A stretch of DNA of 64,000 nt, from contig NW_002476336.1 in NCBI RefSeq assembly GCF_000189635.1, positions 310,001-374,000 on the forward strand, given 5' to 3'. Position numbers and translations under genes: made by a program. The notes beneath the pieces are model-generated. The model searched no databases. It saw only the letters and a program-made list of their open reading frames with translations, and was not told the origin of the DNA. This DNA is from Tetrahymena thermophila SB210. Lineage: Eukaryota > Ciliophora > Oligohymenophorea > Hymenostomatida > Tetrahymenidae. This document shows, piece by piece, positions 13,436 through 25,644 of this stretch (positions within the stretch are counted from its first letter, which is position 1; each line of letters starts with the position of its first letter).

Positions 13436-14351
13436 CAAATTACAATTTAATCTAGCTTCTTAATCTTATTGCAGTAAATTAATTCTTGATATCGTATTGT
13501 ATTTAATAATTTTTGCAATATTTAGTTGATTTCTTTTAATAAAAATATAGTTTTAATGATTAGATTTAATATTTACCACTAAAAAATATATTATATTTAT
13601 TTGTTCGACATCATGTTTCTAAGTATTTTGATATTAGACCAATAAAAAAACCAGATGCATAATCTTGTTACAATTTTATTGTTTTGCATTTCAAATAATA
13701 TTCAATAAAATATTAAAAATTTTTTTTTGTATTACAGTTATTAACTTTAATTATCATTAATTTCAGAATTTTTCATTTTAATAATGTTATGCTCGATAAA
13801 ATTAAATGGAATATATTATTTTAAGTAGAACCAACTAATGAAAATTATTAAGTAAGTTTTTATTAATTTACATTCCTATGAGATGTTTGCATTAATGTTT
13901 TGGAATGATTAATTTGAAAAAAAATTTCAGTTTAATTCAACAAATGATTAAACACTAAAATAATTCAAGTATTTTAAACAATTTTTTATTTTTATATATA
14001 ATAATATATCATGCTATAGGTGATGTTAAAAAAATATTTTTTCAAATTAAAAAAATTTTGCAAATGCAAAAACATTAAAATGAAAAAAAATATTTGAAAT
14101 CTTTTTAGATAATTCCTAAAATAAATTTAAAAGCATTAATACTATCTTTCTTTATTTTTACATTTTATTTTATACCTTTAGAAAGTATTGACGATTTTGA
14201 TCAAAATAAATTTATTTACAGTTTTTAATTATTTTATAAGATTATCTAAATATATTAAGGCTAATTATTATTTTTTATTTAATTTAAAAATGAAAAAAAT
14301 CTAATTTTTAAATAGATTTCAAAAAGATATTTTCATTTTATTTGCTAATTT
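13436..14351. other. AT-rich intergenic spacer
   Basis: 916 bp between two genes that are both on the minus strand. No coding frame or RNA-like island was seen. Confidence 0.65.
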
Positions 14352-16177
14352 TCATACAAGCAATCCATTTTAGAATACTCCTTTTTCTACTTTTTATTCT
14401 TATGAAAATATTACTTCTCCATTCCCATTCATTTAATTATTTCTCCACTCTCCTTTATATTTATCGCCATTGCTATAAATTCATTAAATAAAGGTAAAAA
14501 TATCCATTTAAAACACACATAAAAAAAATAATATTAATAAAATACCTCCATGTATATATCCCATAACCTTATCTTATATTATCCACCCAATCTCCTTCAT
14601 ATGTTTCTTAGGATGAATAGTAATAGTACTTTCCTTTCCCTTCTAAATTTAACAAAAATATTTGAAAATGAACTAATAAGAAAAATTCATACCTCTTTTA
14701 TTATTTACCCACTATCCTTCATAAAAATCTCCATTTGAATAATTCATTTTTCCTTAACCTTCTTGGCTGTCTTTAACCCAATTTCCATTATATGTATCAC
14801 CATTTTCATAGTAGAGTATTCCGTTTCCATTTTATTTTCCTTCTCTATACTCACCTTCATATCTATCATCTTAAATTTAGATATTATATAACTTAAAAGT
14901 AAATATTCTAATAATTTACTATTAAAAAATACTCTGACTCCTTTTCCATCAGGGAGACCATTAGAAAAGGTTCCTACATACCTACCTCCGTCACTAAAAG
15001 TATACACACCTTATCCATGTTTATTTCCATTAAACCTAATTGTAAAATATTTACTTTTTAATAAATAATTTAATAAAAATAAATAAATAGTCAATTCACC
15101 ATTCTCCATCATATTTTTCATTAGAGCCGTAAAGCATTACTCCTTTGCCATTTATTTTATCTCTTTGCCACTCTCCAGTGTATTTAGAGCCGTTAGCGTA
15201 TAGCATTTCTCCAAATCCTTCTTTTTTACCCTTAACCCATTCCCCTGAAAATGTATCTCCTTAATTAAACATAATATAAATATTTTTTAATAAAATTCAA
15301 AACTTCATTTAACAAATCAGTAAATAAAAATTTTATATCTTAATTTTTTGTAGTGTTTACAAATTTATCTGTTAGAAGTAAGTTTTTACATGTTTCAACA
15401 ATAAAAAATATAATAATTTTTATACCAGTGGAATATTTATAGGTTCCATTTCCTGATCTTTCATTATTCTTCCATTCTCCATCGTAAGACTCTCCTATAA
15501 ATAAATATAAAAGAGACTTTAATTTTTCTTAGATATCTGAATTTAGATGAACCTGTAAGTTGATAATTTATCATTCCTTTTCCATGTTTTTTATCTTTAA
15601 TCCACATTCCTTCAAAAATGTTCATATTTAAGTATATATATTTCCCACTTCCATGCTTTAAACCATTGAGTAAATCACCCTTGTATTTTTTTTAGCAGTT
15701 AAATAATTAATAGCTATTAAAAATATAAATTTATTTACTTCATATCTCTCTCCGTTTTGAAATATGTAAAATCCTCTACCATGAAATTTATCATTCTACC
15801 AACAACCTATTTATTTATAGATTAAAAATTGAGTTAAAAATTTAAGACTATAGTCAATTTACCAGCATAGACATCACCATTTGAGTAGTAAAATATTCCT
15901 TTACCTTTATATAAAATAGTTATTAATTATTATACATTTTACTATTAATACCATTTCTTTTATTATCCTTTATAAGTCCCTCATATTTAGATCCATCTTA
16001 ATAGATTTTAGATGCTATGCCAATCTAATACTAATCATTGTTATCAACAAGATACTCTTTCCTAAAAGAAAAAATAATATCTTCCTTTTCCTAAATGAGT
16101 TTTTCTTAATGTTCACTTAGCATTTAAGCGTTATTTGCTTCATCAGGCTCGCTTTAAACTGTATGAAGATTCTACAT
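14352..16177 (-). CDS. MORN-repeat protein (14 repeats)
   Basis: Ten small exons: 15952-16177, 15863-15904, 15739-15806, 15553-15679, 15426-15494, 15100-15259, 14920-15035, 14693-14869, 14546-14642 and 14352-14472. They sum to 401 codons (400 aa). After a polar 60-residue N-terminus, essentially the whole protein is MORN repeats of the form xYxGxWxxxxxxGxG. I count 14, for example SKYEGLIKDNKRNGKG, ESYDGEWKNNERSGNG, SKYTGEWQRDKINGKG and DTYNGNWVKDSQEGQG. MORN proteins usually tether to membranes or to cytoskeletal and ciliary structures (known for the family). The partner here is unknown and no kinase or other catalytic domain is attached. Exon boundaries fall at similar places within repeats, which supports growth by exon duplication. 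The start at 16177 is the first ATG upstream of the first repeat. Confidence 0.9.
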
Positions 16178-16629
16178 TTTTGAAAATAACTTGTAAATTT
16201 AATTAATGATTAAAAAATTTTTAAGTCTTAGTAAATTAAATTATTTATGATGAATATTATAAAAACCAAAGATTTAACGATGTATATTTGATCAATAATT
16301 AATTTCTTAGAAATGCCAACAATTTATTTATAACGAGAGAGTAAATTAATTTCTACTATAAAATTAATTATACCAATTAAAATTTTCAAAATTAAAAAAT
16401 GGCTTGTGCTTGCTAACTTGAATATTTATTTTTTTTATTTCTAATAATTTATACAAAATTAATATACATAAATAATTGTAAAAATAAATCAAAATAATTT
16501 TATATTTCAATTTAATTAATTTAATTGTTTAGAAATGCAACAATATAAGCTACTGTTTCTGCTGCTATTATTTTATTAAAATTTAATATGCATTCTTTCT
16601 CATAGATACATAGTGCTATCAAATTTTAC
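16178..16629. other. AT-rich intergenic spacer
   Basis: 452 bp between two minus-strand genes. Nothing was recognised. Confidence 0.65.
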
Positions 16630-17580
16630 TCACTAATTTTTTTTAATTTTTGGAAGTTAAATATTAGGTTATGTATTTTAGACTTTAGCACAAGAAGGAA
16701 GATTTTTAAATGAATTTCTATATTTTTTGTTAAGCTTCCTCACTAAGCGATCTTCGTAGCGCTAGTTCTATTCTTCAGCATTTTATAAACATTCATCAAA
16801 TGACTACTTAACTTAATGCCATTATTTCCAAAAGTTTTCTTCATCCTCTTTATCTCCTAGCTTAGACATATCTTCATATTTTTAATAATATTTTGTTTTC
16901 ATCAACTCATTAGACTTAGCATACTATTCATTCCATTCATTATACTTTTTTTGTAGTCTTTCTTGCTGTACTTATTAAATTTACTATTTTTGTAACTCAT
17001 TTTAGCTATTTAACTCTTTTTGATAATTTAAATTATTTAAGTTTAGTTTCAAACCTCCTAGACTTTAAACTGGAACTAAGTTTTTATAAGCTTTTTTATT
17101 TTACACTGCCATAGCAGATGTTGATGTAAGCAGCTTGCTAGAGGAGCTTAAATTTCCTAATGATTCATGACTTTTTGAAAGTAGATTAGATCTTGTTTAT
17201 CCATCTAAAAAATAGTGATTAAGATTATGACCCCCATGAAATATATCTTGATGCTAAGAAATTGAGAGAGGCACAAAATTTGTACTAAAATTATTGCTTG
17301 AAATCGGGTTTAAATTAGGCGAGTTATGGCGTGAATTCATTACAAATTAAGATTTCACAGGCATACCAATAAATTAGATGCTTTTTCTAGATTATAAAGA
17401 AGCTTAAAAGCCTGAAGGAAGATTAATGTTTGCCGGAGTAAGGCTTCTTTTGTTTTTCTATGGAGAAAAATCATCCCATTAAGAATTTTTATGAGCATTT
17501 TATTCAATTTCTTTTTTTATATCTTTAGATACTTCTATCCCTTTATCAGTGACGATTAGTCTATTAATCTCTTGTTTCAT
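16630..17580 (-). CDS. Hypothetical coiled-coil protein
   Basis: Uninterrupted frame of 317 codons (316 aa) from ATG 17580 to TGA 16630-16632, using TAA/TAG as Gln. I recognise no family. The N-terminal half is Ser/Asn/Leu-rich and probably disordered, with short polar motifs (NLNPISSNNFSTNFVPLS). Residues about 190-290 form a highly charged helix with heptad character (QQVQQERLQKKYNEWNEQYA, then KYEDMSKLGDKEDEENFWKQ). The end is basic (LPKIKKN). No signal peptide or membrane segment. Length, lack of introns and sustained non-random amino-acid composition support a real gene. Function is unknown. Confidence 0.72.
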
Positions 17581-18323
17581 TTTATGCTACTTTGATATTT
17601 TATTTGATAATTTTTAGAACCAATGCTTTGTTTTGTATGATTAAATTATTATTCTATTAATTACCTAATTTGCTTGGTTATAAACAAACCAAATCCTCTA
17701 ATTTTTACATTATCAAATAGTAAATATTTAAATAAATACTACTTAAATGAATTTCAAATTTGCTATTCTATTAATATTCATTTATAAATTTTAACATTCT
17801 ACTATAAAAAAGTCTCTTTAATTGTATTTTAATTGTTAGCATATATAATTTTAAAATTTATTAAAATTTCCAATTCAAAAATTTACATTTCAGTTTTATG
17901 AGATAAATAATTTGATAATAACTTTTACTTAAAAAGAAAAAATTAAATGATAGTAAAAATCCCATTAATATTTTATATTTAGTTTTAATTTATAAAATAG
18001 ACTGAAATGTATAATTTGGTAATAATAAGAAGTTTTTAAATTTAAGTAATTGAATTTTTAAAACAAAATCCCATAAATATTTTTAAACTATTTAAATTAT
18101 CAAAGATTGCAAAAAAAAAAATAAGGTTTTGAAGAATAAATTTTATTTAAATTTGCTTAAAATATTCAATGCAAAGCTTAATAAAATTTTAATTAACTAT
18201 TACTATCAAAACAAAAAATTGCAAATATGTAAATATATATTACAAAAGTTAATAATTTATTGTTAGGTCTTTTATGCAAAAATATAAATTTCGAAATAAA
18301 GTTATAATTTTTAATTAAATCTA
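17581..18323. other. AT-rich intergenic spacer
   Basis: 743 bp of low-complexity A+T between two minus-strand genes. No feature was seen. Confidence 0.65.
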
Positions 18324-21300
18324 TCATTCTTCTTCATTTTTATTTTTAGGGTTTAAATTATCATTTTTCTGATTTTTCCTTGTATTTAATTATGAAAAAT
18401 AATCAGAAGCTTTATTGGATTTTTTGCTAAAAATCTTGTTTGAAATCAAATTTCTTTTTGTAATAGAGTTTTTGTTAGAATCATAAAGATTTTTGCTTGC
18501 TAATTTACATTTATTTTTTCTTTCTATTTCTGAGATATTCCAATCTGGAAAATATTTCTTGTAGTTTCTCATAAAATCTATTTGAAGAGACACGTTTGAT
18601 TTGAATATTTCTACTAAATTGATAAAAGAATCTTTCATTTTATTATTTACTAATTACATTTTATTTTCTTCAAAATTATTTTAATAAGCCCCATTAGCTA
18701 TGTTAGTTTAATTCGTATTCTATCTTGGAAAACTATCAAATGGAGGAATTTATGATTTTCCCATTAACTTTCTAGCAATGTAAGTACCAGAATAATTGTG
18801 TGTACCCTACTTTTTACTAATTCTCTATACTTAATTATTATTATTTTTAGGAGATGTAATTTAAATATTGTAATTTGGACTCTAAAAGCTATTATTTTAT
18901 GCCATTAACCCATTAAACATTGCATTCAAATGTTGTTACTACTATTATTAATTTGAAGAATAAATGTTTCCTTACTAGCTATTTGGTTGACTACCTTACT
19001 ATAAATAAGTAGGTGATTCTTATATCTATGTTAATGTATGTGTTTGTAAAGGTGCAAATTTAGACCCTCTTCTTTATAATTAATCCTTTAAATATTAGAT
19101 ATCTTTGTTTTGAATACTATTATTGCTATCAATTTTCTTGTGATTTTCTCTAAAGTCTTTACCTTCTTACTTTGTATAATCATAGGGAGGATATTGCTAA
19201 TTTTCTTTTTTTGAATCCTAAAATAGGTTACTCGTAAAGTTAAAACTTAAATTTTTTTAGTCTCCTCTTGCTAATATTCCTTCAACATTATCTTAGTTAC
19301 TTAACAGCATAAATTGGTTATTATCTCTAGTGTTTTATTTTTCGTAATTCATAAATCTATCTTAGTTATTTTAATATTCTATTGATTGGTCGATGTCATA
19401 ATCACTTTAATCTAATATATTATAATTAATCTCTTCAATTATTGTTATATATTCCTCTCCTGCTCTCTTGATTTAATTATTAAAATATTTAATGTAGCAA
19501 TCATTTATAAAAAAATAAATGTTAAATTTCCAGTTAATATGAATCTATCTCTAAAAATAAAAACTTGATTTTACTTAAGCAGCTTCTTCCATTTTGATTA
19601 AATTTAAGTTTTTTCTAGGATGCCATTTGTTTTTTTTAGAACGTGACTTGAATTGTCTGTCTTGTTAGAATGATCTGTTTCCTGTCTGTATAACAGCTAC
19701 AGGAAGTGGCTAAAAATGGGTGAGTGTGCAGTTTTTTGAAATATGATTAATGTTACCACATGTATAACATTTTCCCTCTTTATAGAAATAATAAAAACTT
19801 ATTAAATTTTAATTGATAAAAAAATAAATAAATTACATTTTGTATTTTTTTCATATATTTAGGAATAGTCTTAAGATTGCTAAATTTTATGGTTAATTTA
19901 TTGGAAAGTTTCATAATCATCTTAAGAATGTTCTTTAATTAGCTAAATAAACTACTCTCTTTCAATTTTAATTAGAGTTGTGAACTCGTTACTTCTAGCA
20001 GATGCATTTCTCTACTAACCTGTAAAAAAAGCTATTTCACCAAAGCACTGTCCTTTTTTCAAATTCTGTACAATATAATCTTCATCTTTATTGTTTGTAT
20101 GATAAATGTTCACTTAGCCCTCCAAAATAAGATATATACTGCAATCATCATAATCACCTTCCTATGAAATCAAAATTATAATATATCCATTTATTTTGTA
20201 ATAAAATTAGTTTAAATTTTACCAAGAAAATAACTTCACCAGGAGTAAATTTTATGTCATTCATAATAAAAAGCGATTTTTCTTAGATTTTTTAAGAGAA
20301 AATCTTATTTAAGATATGAAAAACTGCAACATACTGAATGTTGACTTCTTTGACTAATTCGATTTTGAGTTAGCTTGATAGTTTTTCAATAACTTATTTG
20401 GTTTCCTCTAAGTTTAATTGTCTTTCTTCTCTATGCATATATTCTAGATAATTTCTAATTCTTGTTTATAACTCTCTGTTAACATTCTTTGTTTCCATAT
20501 AAGAATTAATAAGTCTTAATTCTTTTTGGCTGTTTTTTTAGTTCTTTACAATATTATCCATAATATTTCCCACTATTTAAATTTTTGTAAACTTAAATTA
20601 TCATTTTATTGCAAAATTCAAAAATTTTTACATTCATTGATAACATAACCAAAGATACAACAATTTCCTAAAAGAGTAAAAGTCATGTATACAGTTTCTA
20701 TTGTTGTTTTAGGATTATAAACAATCGCATTAACCAATGTACCAGCTGAGCAAAAGAAGCTGTTAATATATCTTACCCAGTAGTTTTCGTTTAATATTCC
20801 AGCTTAGTCTAGCCAAGTCTAATTAGAATTCATGTAATAAATTTGGAATTAAGCTTGACACTTTTGCATAAAAGTAAAAATAAAATTTTAAGTTTAAATT
20901 TATTATAAAAAATGATATTATTACATGATACATTATAGCACCTACATGAGAGGAAATGCAAAGAATACCCATAAGTCTAAGCAGTGATATTATGTTATCG
21001 TATTTTTCATTCATGATGAACGTCTTTTAAAAGACATAAATAACATGCTAAATGTTATGGATTTTAAAAAGAAAGAGAAATTATATTCTATACATCAATA
21101 ACTTATCCATGTCAGGGAAAAAAGTTCTGCTAAAGACAACACTAAAAAGTGATAAAAAATCAAAAAAGAATCTGCCATAGATATAATTAATAGCTATTTC
21201 CTTTCTATCTATAATAGTTTCTCCTTTTCTGTAAAAGGCTGTATTAAAACCTTTAATAACATCTAAGATTGTAGTAAAAATCAAAATGTAGACGTTTGTC

Positions 21301-22478
21301 GTGTAAATGCTTGATGCTTTACTTACTCCTTCATCAATTTCTAAGAGACGACTTCTAAAGTCGAATACAATATATATGCTTGCATAATATAATGCAAAAA
21401 AGTTAAAAAAAAGCTAAAACAGCATCCAGATTACATTAATTTAGTCAGTTGGCAATAAAGACACTTTATTTTTGAAAATTAATCTATTTAAACCACCTAA
21501 ACCTACTATGAAATCTAAAATTTTCCATAGCCCATTTTTTATATCATTAAGTGTCAGAATTTTCTATTTATGCAATGATTATTTATCAAATCTATGTGAA
21601 GAGATATCATTGATAAGCCTAAACTTTTATAAAATAATTAAAATTTATATTCTTCTAAAATGAAAATTAATTGATTGGTTTATAAAGATTGTTTTATTTT
21701 ATTTTTAATTTATTCAAATCTTCTAATAATAAATAAAATGATTTTCATCTATACCTACTCTGCAGTGATGCTGTGTGAACGAGTAAATACTCTTACAACT
21801 TGAATAAAATTATAAATTCTTTTAAAAACAGATAATACAGACTTAGCTTTATCAGAAAGTTGAATTGGTTTATCTTCCTTCAAAAATTTTTTAATTATTT
21901 TTTTAGTCTTATAAATCATTTAACTTTTTTCAGTATATAAATTACTGAAAATATTCAATTTAGATTGCCTCTTTTAGGTAGAAAAATTTTAAGAAGTACT
22001 TTTTGACTTGGCCTTACTTTACTCTATAAAAAAATTAAAAATACTATTACTATTTGTAAATACTCTTTATTTATTTATTCGTTCATAATTGTTTATTATT
22101 ATATTAAATAATATTTACTATTGCTTAAGCCTCTATAAGAGGAACTTATTTGCTATTCATTTTATTCTTAAATTTCCATTTTTAAATGTTCCCTTTATGT
22201 TTGGTGTTGCTCTTCTTAGTTATATCTAGTTAAAGCTTTTTTTTAACCTTCTGCAGAATCTTTTTTATATAAAACAAGTACTTAAAGTAAGATTACAATA
22301 TTTAAAGTAATTTTTTACTTTGGCATTGATCATGAATAAAACTATTTCTATTTGGTGAAGAAATGTCTGAGTATCTATCGCTTACATTTGGTCCTAAATC
22401 ATTAAGTTAAATATTTGCAGGGTGAATCCATTCTTGGTTCTCTCTCATTCTATGAGTAGACTAAATATCACTTATCAT
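18324..22478 (-). CDS. CNBD ion-channel homologue with degenerate pore and C-terminal CCHC zinc knuckle
   Basis: Eight exons: 22319-22478, 22119-22259, 21759-22023, 20925-21654, 20632-20860, 20223-20572, 19837-20161 and 18324-19777. They sum to 1218 codons (1217 aa). Residues 1-185 are a polar N-terminus. Six hydrophobic segments follow (about 240-500), arranged as in voltage-gated/CNG K+ channels. The S4-like helix (MYRIQFLFLFKIHNIQHVIY) carries few basic residues. The pore region, residues 466-485 (SFFCSAGTLVNAIVYNPKTT), lacks GYG/GFG. A C-linker (about 510-590) and a CNBD follow; its phosphate-binding cassette is intact (FGE 665-667, R676-N-A678). A CX2CX4HX4C zinc knuckle sits at 737-750 (CYTCGNINHISKNC). 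A 460-residue Gln/Asn-rich tail ends the protein. In-frame ATG 22478 is preceded by an in-frame TGA. It probably sits in a membrane and binds a cyclic nucleotide; conduction is doubtful. Confidence 0.82.
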
Positions 22479-23946
22479 TTTTGGGTAGATTTCAGGGAAT
22501 TTGATAGAATTCCAATTATCTACGCTGTGCTAAACGGATGATTGCTTCAATTTATTAAGACGGTTTTGTCAATTTATTTATAGGATTGAGAAAATATTAT
22601 TAATAAATTATGTTTTCAGTATTAAAGAAATCAAAAAAAAAATAATCTTCGCCTACAATTTTTCTGTTAAATTTGTATTAAAATCAAGTGATTAAATAGA
22701 TTCTTTACTATAATATCGAAAAAATTTAGTTATTTAAATTTTAGGGCTATAGTGTAATTATTTATAATTAACTTTTAAATAAATAAGGTTTGCAATCACT
22801 ATTGCTCAACAAATACTTCAAAAACTACCATTTTGTAGGAACCCTAAATCTAAAAGAATATAATTTTATAAAATGTATAATAGATTTTTACGAAATAAAG
22901 AATTTATATTGCTTAAAGATATCTAGTATTTATCAAAAGTATTTAATAATTATGATAATTTTAAAATTTGTTATTCATTATTTAAGAATATGAAGTCAGT
23001 AATATATGAAATTGTGGACCTTGTGAATAGCTTATATTTGTTATCTATAGATTATTGTTTATAATTAACTATCAATAGATAGAATAATTTATCTTACTTA
23101 ATTATTTCTTAATTAATTTTTTTTACTTAATATATTTCTAATTGATCTTATCAATTTATCAATAACATAATAGAGTAAATATTTTAATTTTTTAAAGATT
23201 CTTTAAGTATTTTAATTTACTATTTAATTTTTATTATATACAACCAAACTAATTCAAGTGTTATTATTTATTTATTTTTCTTTGTTTCTTTTTAATTAAC
23301 TAATTATAACTCTATTAAGAATGAATATTTATTTATTACTTCAACCAATATCTTTAATATATTTACTCCAGCAAAAATAGTATTCAATAGATTAATAGTA
23401 TATAATTTTATCTTTAATAAATTTAAATATAATTAATTTTACTTTAATAGAGCTAATTAGCAATAAAAATTATATAATCAAAGATTAATAAAAATTAAAT
23501 ACAACAAATTTAACTAAAAATTATTTTGGTTTTTATTTACTTATTTTCTTCACAAAATTTTTACTCTGATTATTTTAAATCAAGATTATTTTTTTTATTA
23601 AAATTCCCAATAAGACTTTTACAATAAAAAATGCCGAAGATGAAGAAGATAAATTTTGAATATTTACTTAATATTAAAATCTGAGTATTTATAACTAAAG
23701 TAGCTAGCTACTTGCTCTTCTATAATTATTAGCTTTACCATAAGTTATAAAAATCTAAATAAAAAATTATTCAAGCAATAGAAAATATTTCAATAAAATA
23801 GACAAACATTTAATTCATTTGAAATAGCTAATTTTTATAAAAAAACATGAATTTGACGTAAAAAAACAATTATTTTTAAATTTCTGTGGTTGTTGTCTAA
23901 TATTCTCTATATTAAAATTATAGTACTTTCTAGATAGATTTCTAGA
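22479..23946. other. AT-rich intergenic spacer
   Basis: 1.47 kb between two minus-strand genes. Only low-complexity A+T and short fortuitous ORFs, such as one starting near 23631 that ends after about ten codons. Confidence 0.65.
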
Positions 23947-25644
23947 TCAATATTTTAATTCAAATGAAGCTATGAATTGTAAGAAGAATTAGGCTTGCTT
24001 GATTTGCTTGAGAAGCTCAGGTCTTACCTTCTTAGCTAATTGAGCCCATTAGTCTAAAGTGACTTAGTTACCATCACCAACTCCTGCTTGCTTAAGACCG
24101 TTAAAGAATTGTTAAACTTATGCTTTTTGCTTTTCAAGTTCAGCTTAATTAGGGTTGAAAGCCTTGAAAATGCCATTAATTTCAGAAACAGAAACAACCT
24201 TATCTTGATTAACATCAAACAAGTTAAAGATAAACTTGTAGGTTAATTCAAAGTTTCTGTCATTTTCAATCAAGTATAAACCAAGTCTTTAACCTATCTT
24301 TTTGCTAGGTTCATGAGGTTGGTACTAAAAGTCACTATCATCATCGTCACCTTCATTGTTGTCATCCTTCATTGATTGAGCTACTGAGTCTTTTACGTGC
24401 TTAAGATATTAGGCATAAGTAACTTGTTGACCTTTATTAATTTGATCAAATTCCTTATAGAAGTGTTATCTATCAGCTTGCTTCTTGAAAAGAGTATCAA
24501 TGAAATGGACATATTCTTAACGAGTTATAACCTTGTCACCATTAGAATCAACAATGTCAAATTCGAATTAGGCAATAGTGTTCAAGAGATGATCTAAGAT
24601 TTTTTGTTATTCACTGGTCAAAGCACTGTTTCCAGAGACTTAGAGATCGATTTATTCTTGGATCATGCTGATAGTGTTGTGGTAGATATCTTGAGATTAT
24701 CCTAAAACAGCAACGAACTATTGTTATTTGAGTTGTTCCTTCAACAAGAAAGAGGTATTTTTGTTGAGCATGTCAATGAGAGAGGGTTTAATAGATTCAG
24801 CAAACTTAGCCCAATTTTCGAACTTAATTTAGTCAGCTGTTCCTATTTTATTTTCTTAGATAAATTTAAAAAGTTTATCAGCTTCACCTTAGGCTTTAGC
24901 TTTAGGTTCTCCCATGGAAACAAGAAGCTTAATATACTCGTCTTTTTGTACAACCTTATCACCATTTACATCATAGATGTTAAAAATGAAGGTGTAGGTT
25001 TTCTTATAGTTATTATTGTCTTTAATAACTAACTTAGCAAAGTTATTCAAAACAACCTTAGGATTAGTCTTTAATTAAGGAGGCTTATCCATGGCTTTAG
25101 ATTCTTGGTTAAAAACAAACTTCTTGAAGGCATCAATCTTGAAAGGAGCCTTATTGTTCACCTAGTCAAACCATGCAGCAAAGAAGTCCTTGTCTAGAGG
25201 ATAAAGAGCTGTGAAGAAAGCATTCCATTCATTTCTATCAATTACATCATTATCATTACTATCGATTAAGTCAAAAACAAATTTGACAAAAAGGTTAGTA
25301 ATACGTTCTACCTAGACCTTATCTTATTAAAAGAGGCTGTAGATGTGATCAGAAATATTTTCGAAATTGATAACGCTCTTCTTAGATAAGGCTATGAATT
25401 ATTTGAATTACCTATTGTCTATGAAAATTTCTTCACGTAGATTTTAAGAAGGATCAGCTATTGATAACTCGGGGTTATTGTTATTAGTTGAAGCTCCAGC
25501 AGTTACTATCAAAATAGTAATGCATGTTACGACTGCAATAGCTGCAACACCTGTGGCAGTGTTTGCTATTCTCTTTTTAAAGCTCTAAGCATTTTATGCT
25601 TGAGCTTAACTCATTTGAATGTCAAAACTAGTGTTTGAAATCAT
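23947..25644 (-). CDS. Membrane-anchored EF-hand calcium-binding protein (four EF hands)
   Basis: Single exon, 566 codons (565 aa), ATG 25644, TGA 23947-23949. A hydrophobic helix at about residues 32-52 (TGVAAIAVVTCITILIVTAG) follows a short Gln-rich N-terminus, giving a likely signal-anchor. Four canonical 12-residue EF-hand loops have the expected acidic positions: D128-E139 (DSNDNDVIDRNE), D225-E236 (DVNGDKVVQKDE), D366-E377 (DSNGDKVITRQE) and D477-E488 (DVNQDKVVSVSE). The protein is two diverged copies of a roughly 200-residue unit, each with two EF hands and a C-terminal helical segment containing W-A-(K/Q). An acidic stretch (EGDDDDSD, about 431-438) lies in the second unit. Expected role: Ca2+ binding at a membrane face. 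Codon use is less AT-biased than its neighbours, which suggests high expression. Confidence 0.88.

Noticed and set aside
18324-19550. A separate Gln/Asn-rich gene downstream of the first CNBD channel
   Set aside because: The frame is continuous from the zinc-knuckle exon to the stop at 18324, and no upstream stop separates them.
24397-25032. Plus-strand ORFs inside the EF-hand gene
   Set aside because: The minus strand carries a 565-aa frame with four canonical EF hands; the plus-strand ORFs have no domain and overlap it fully.
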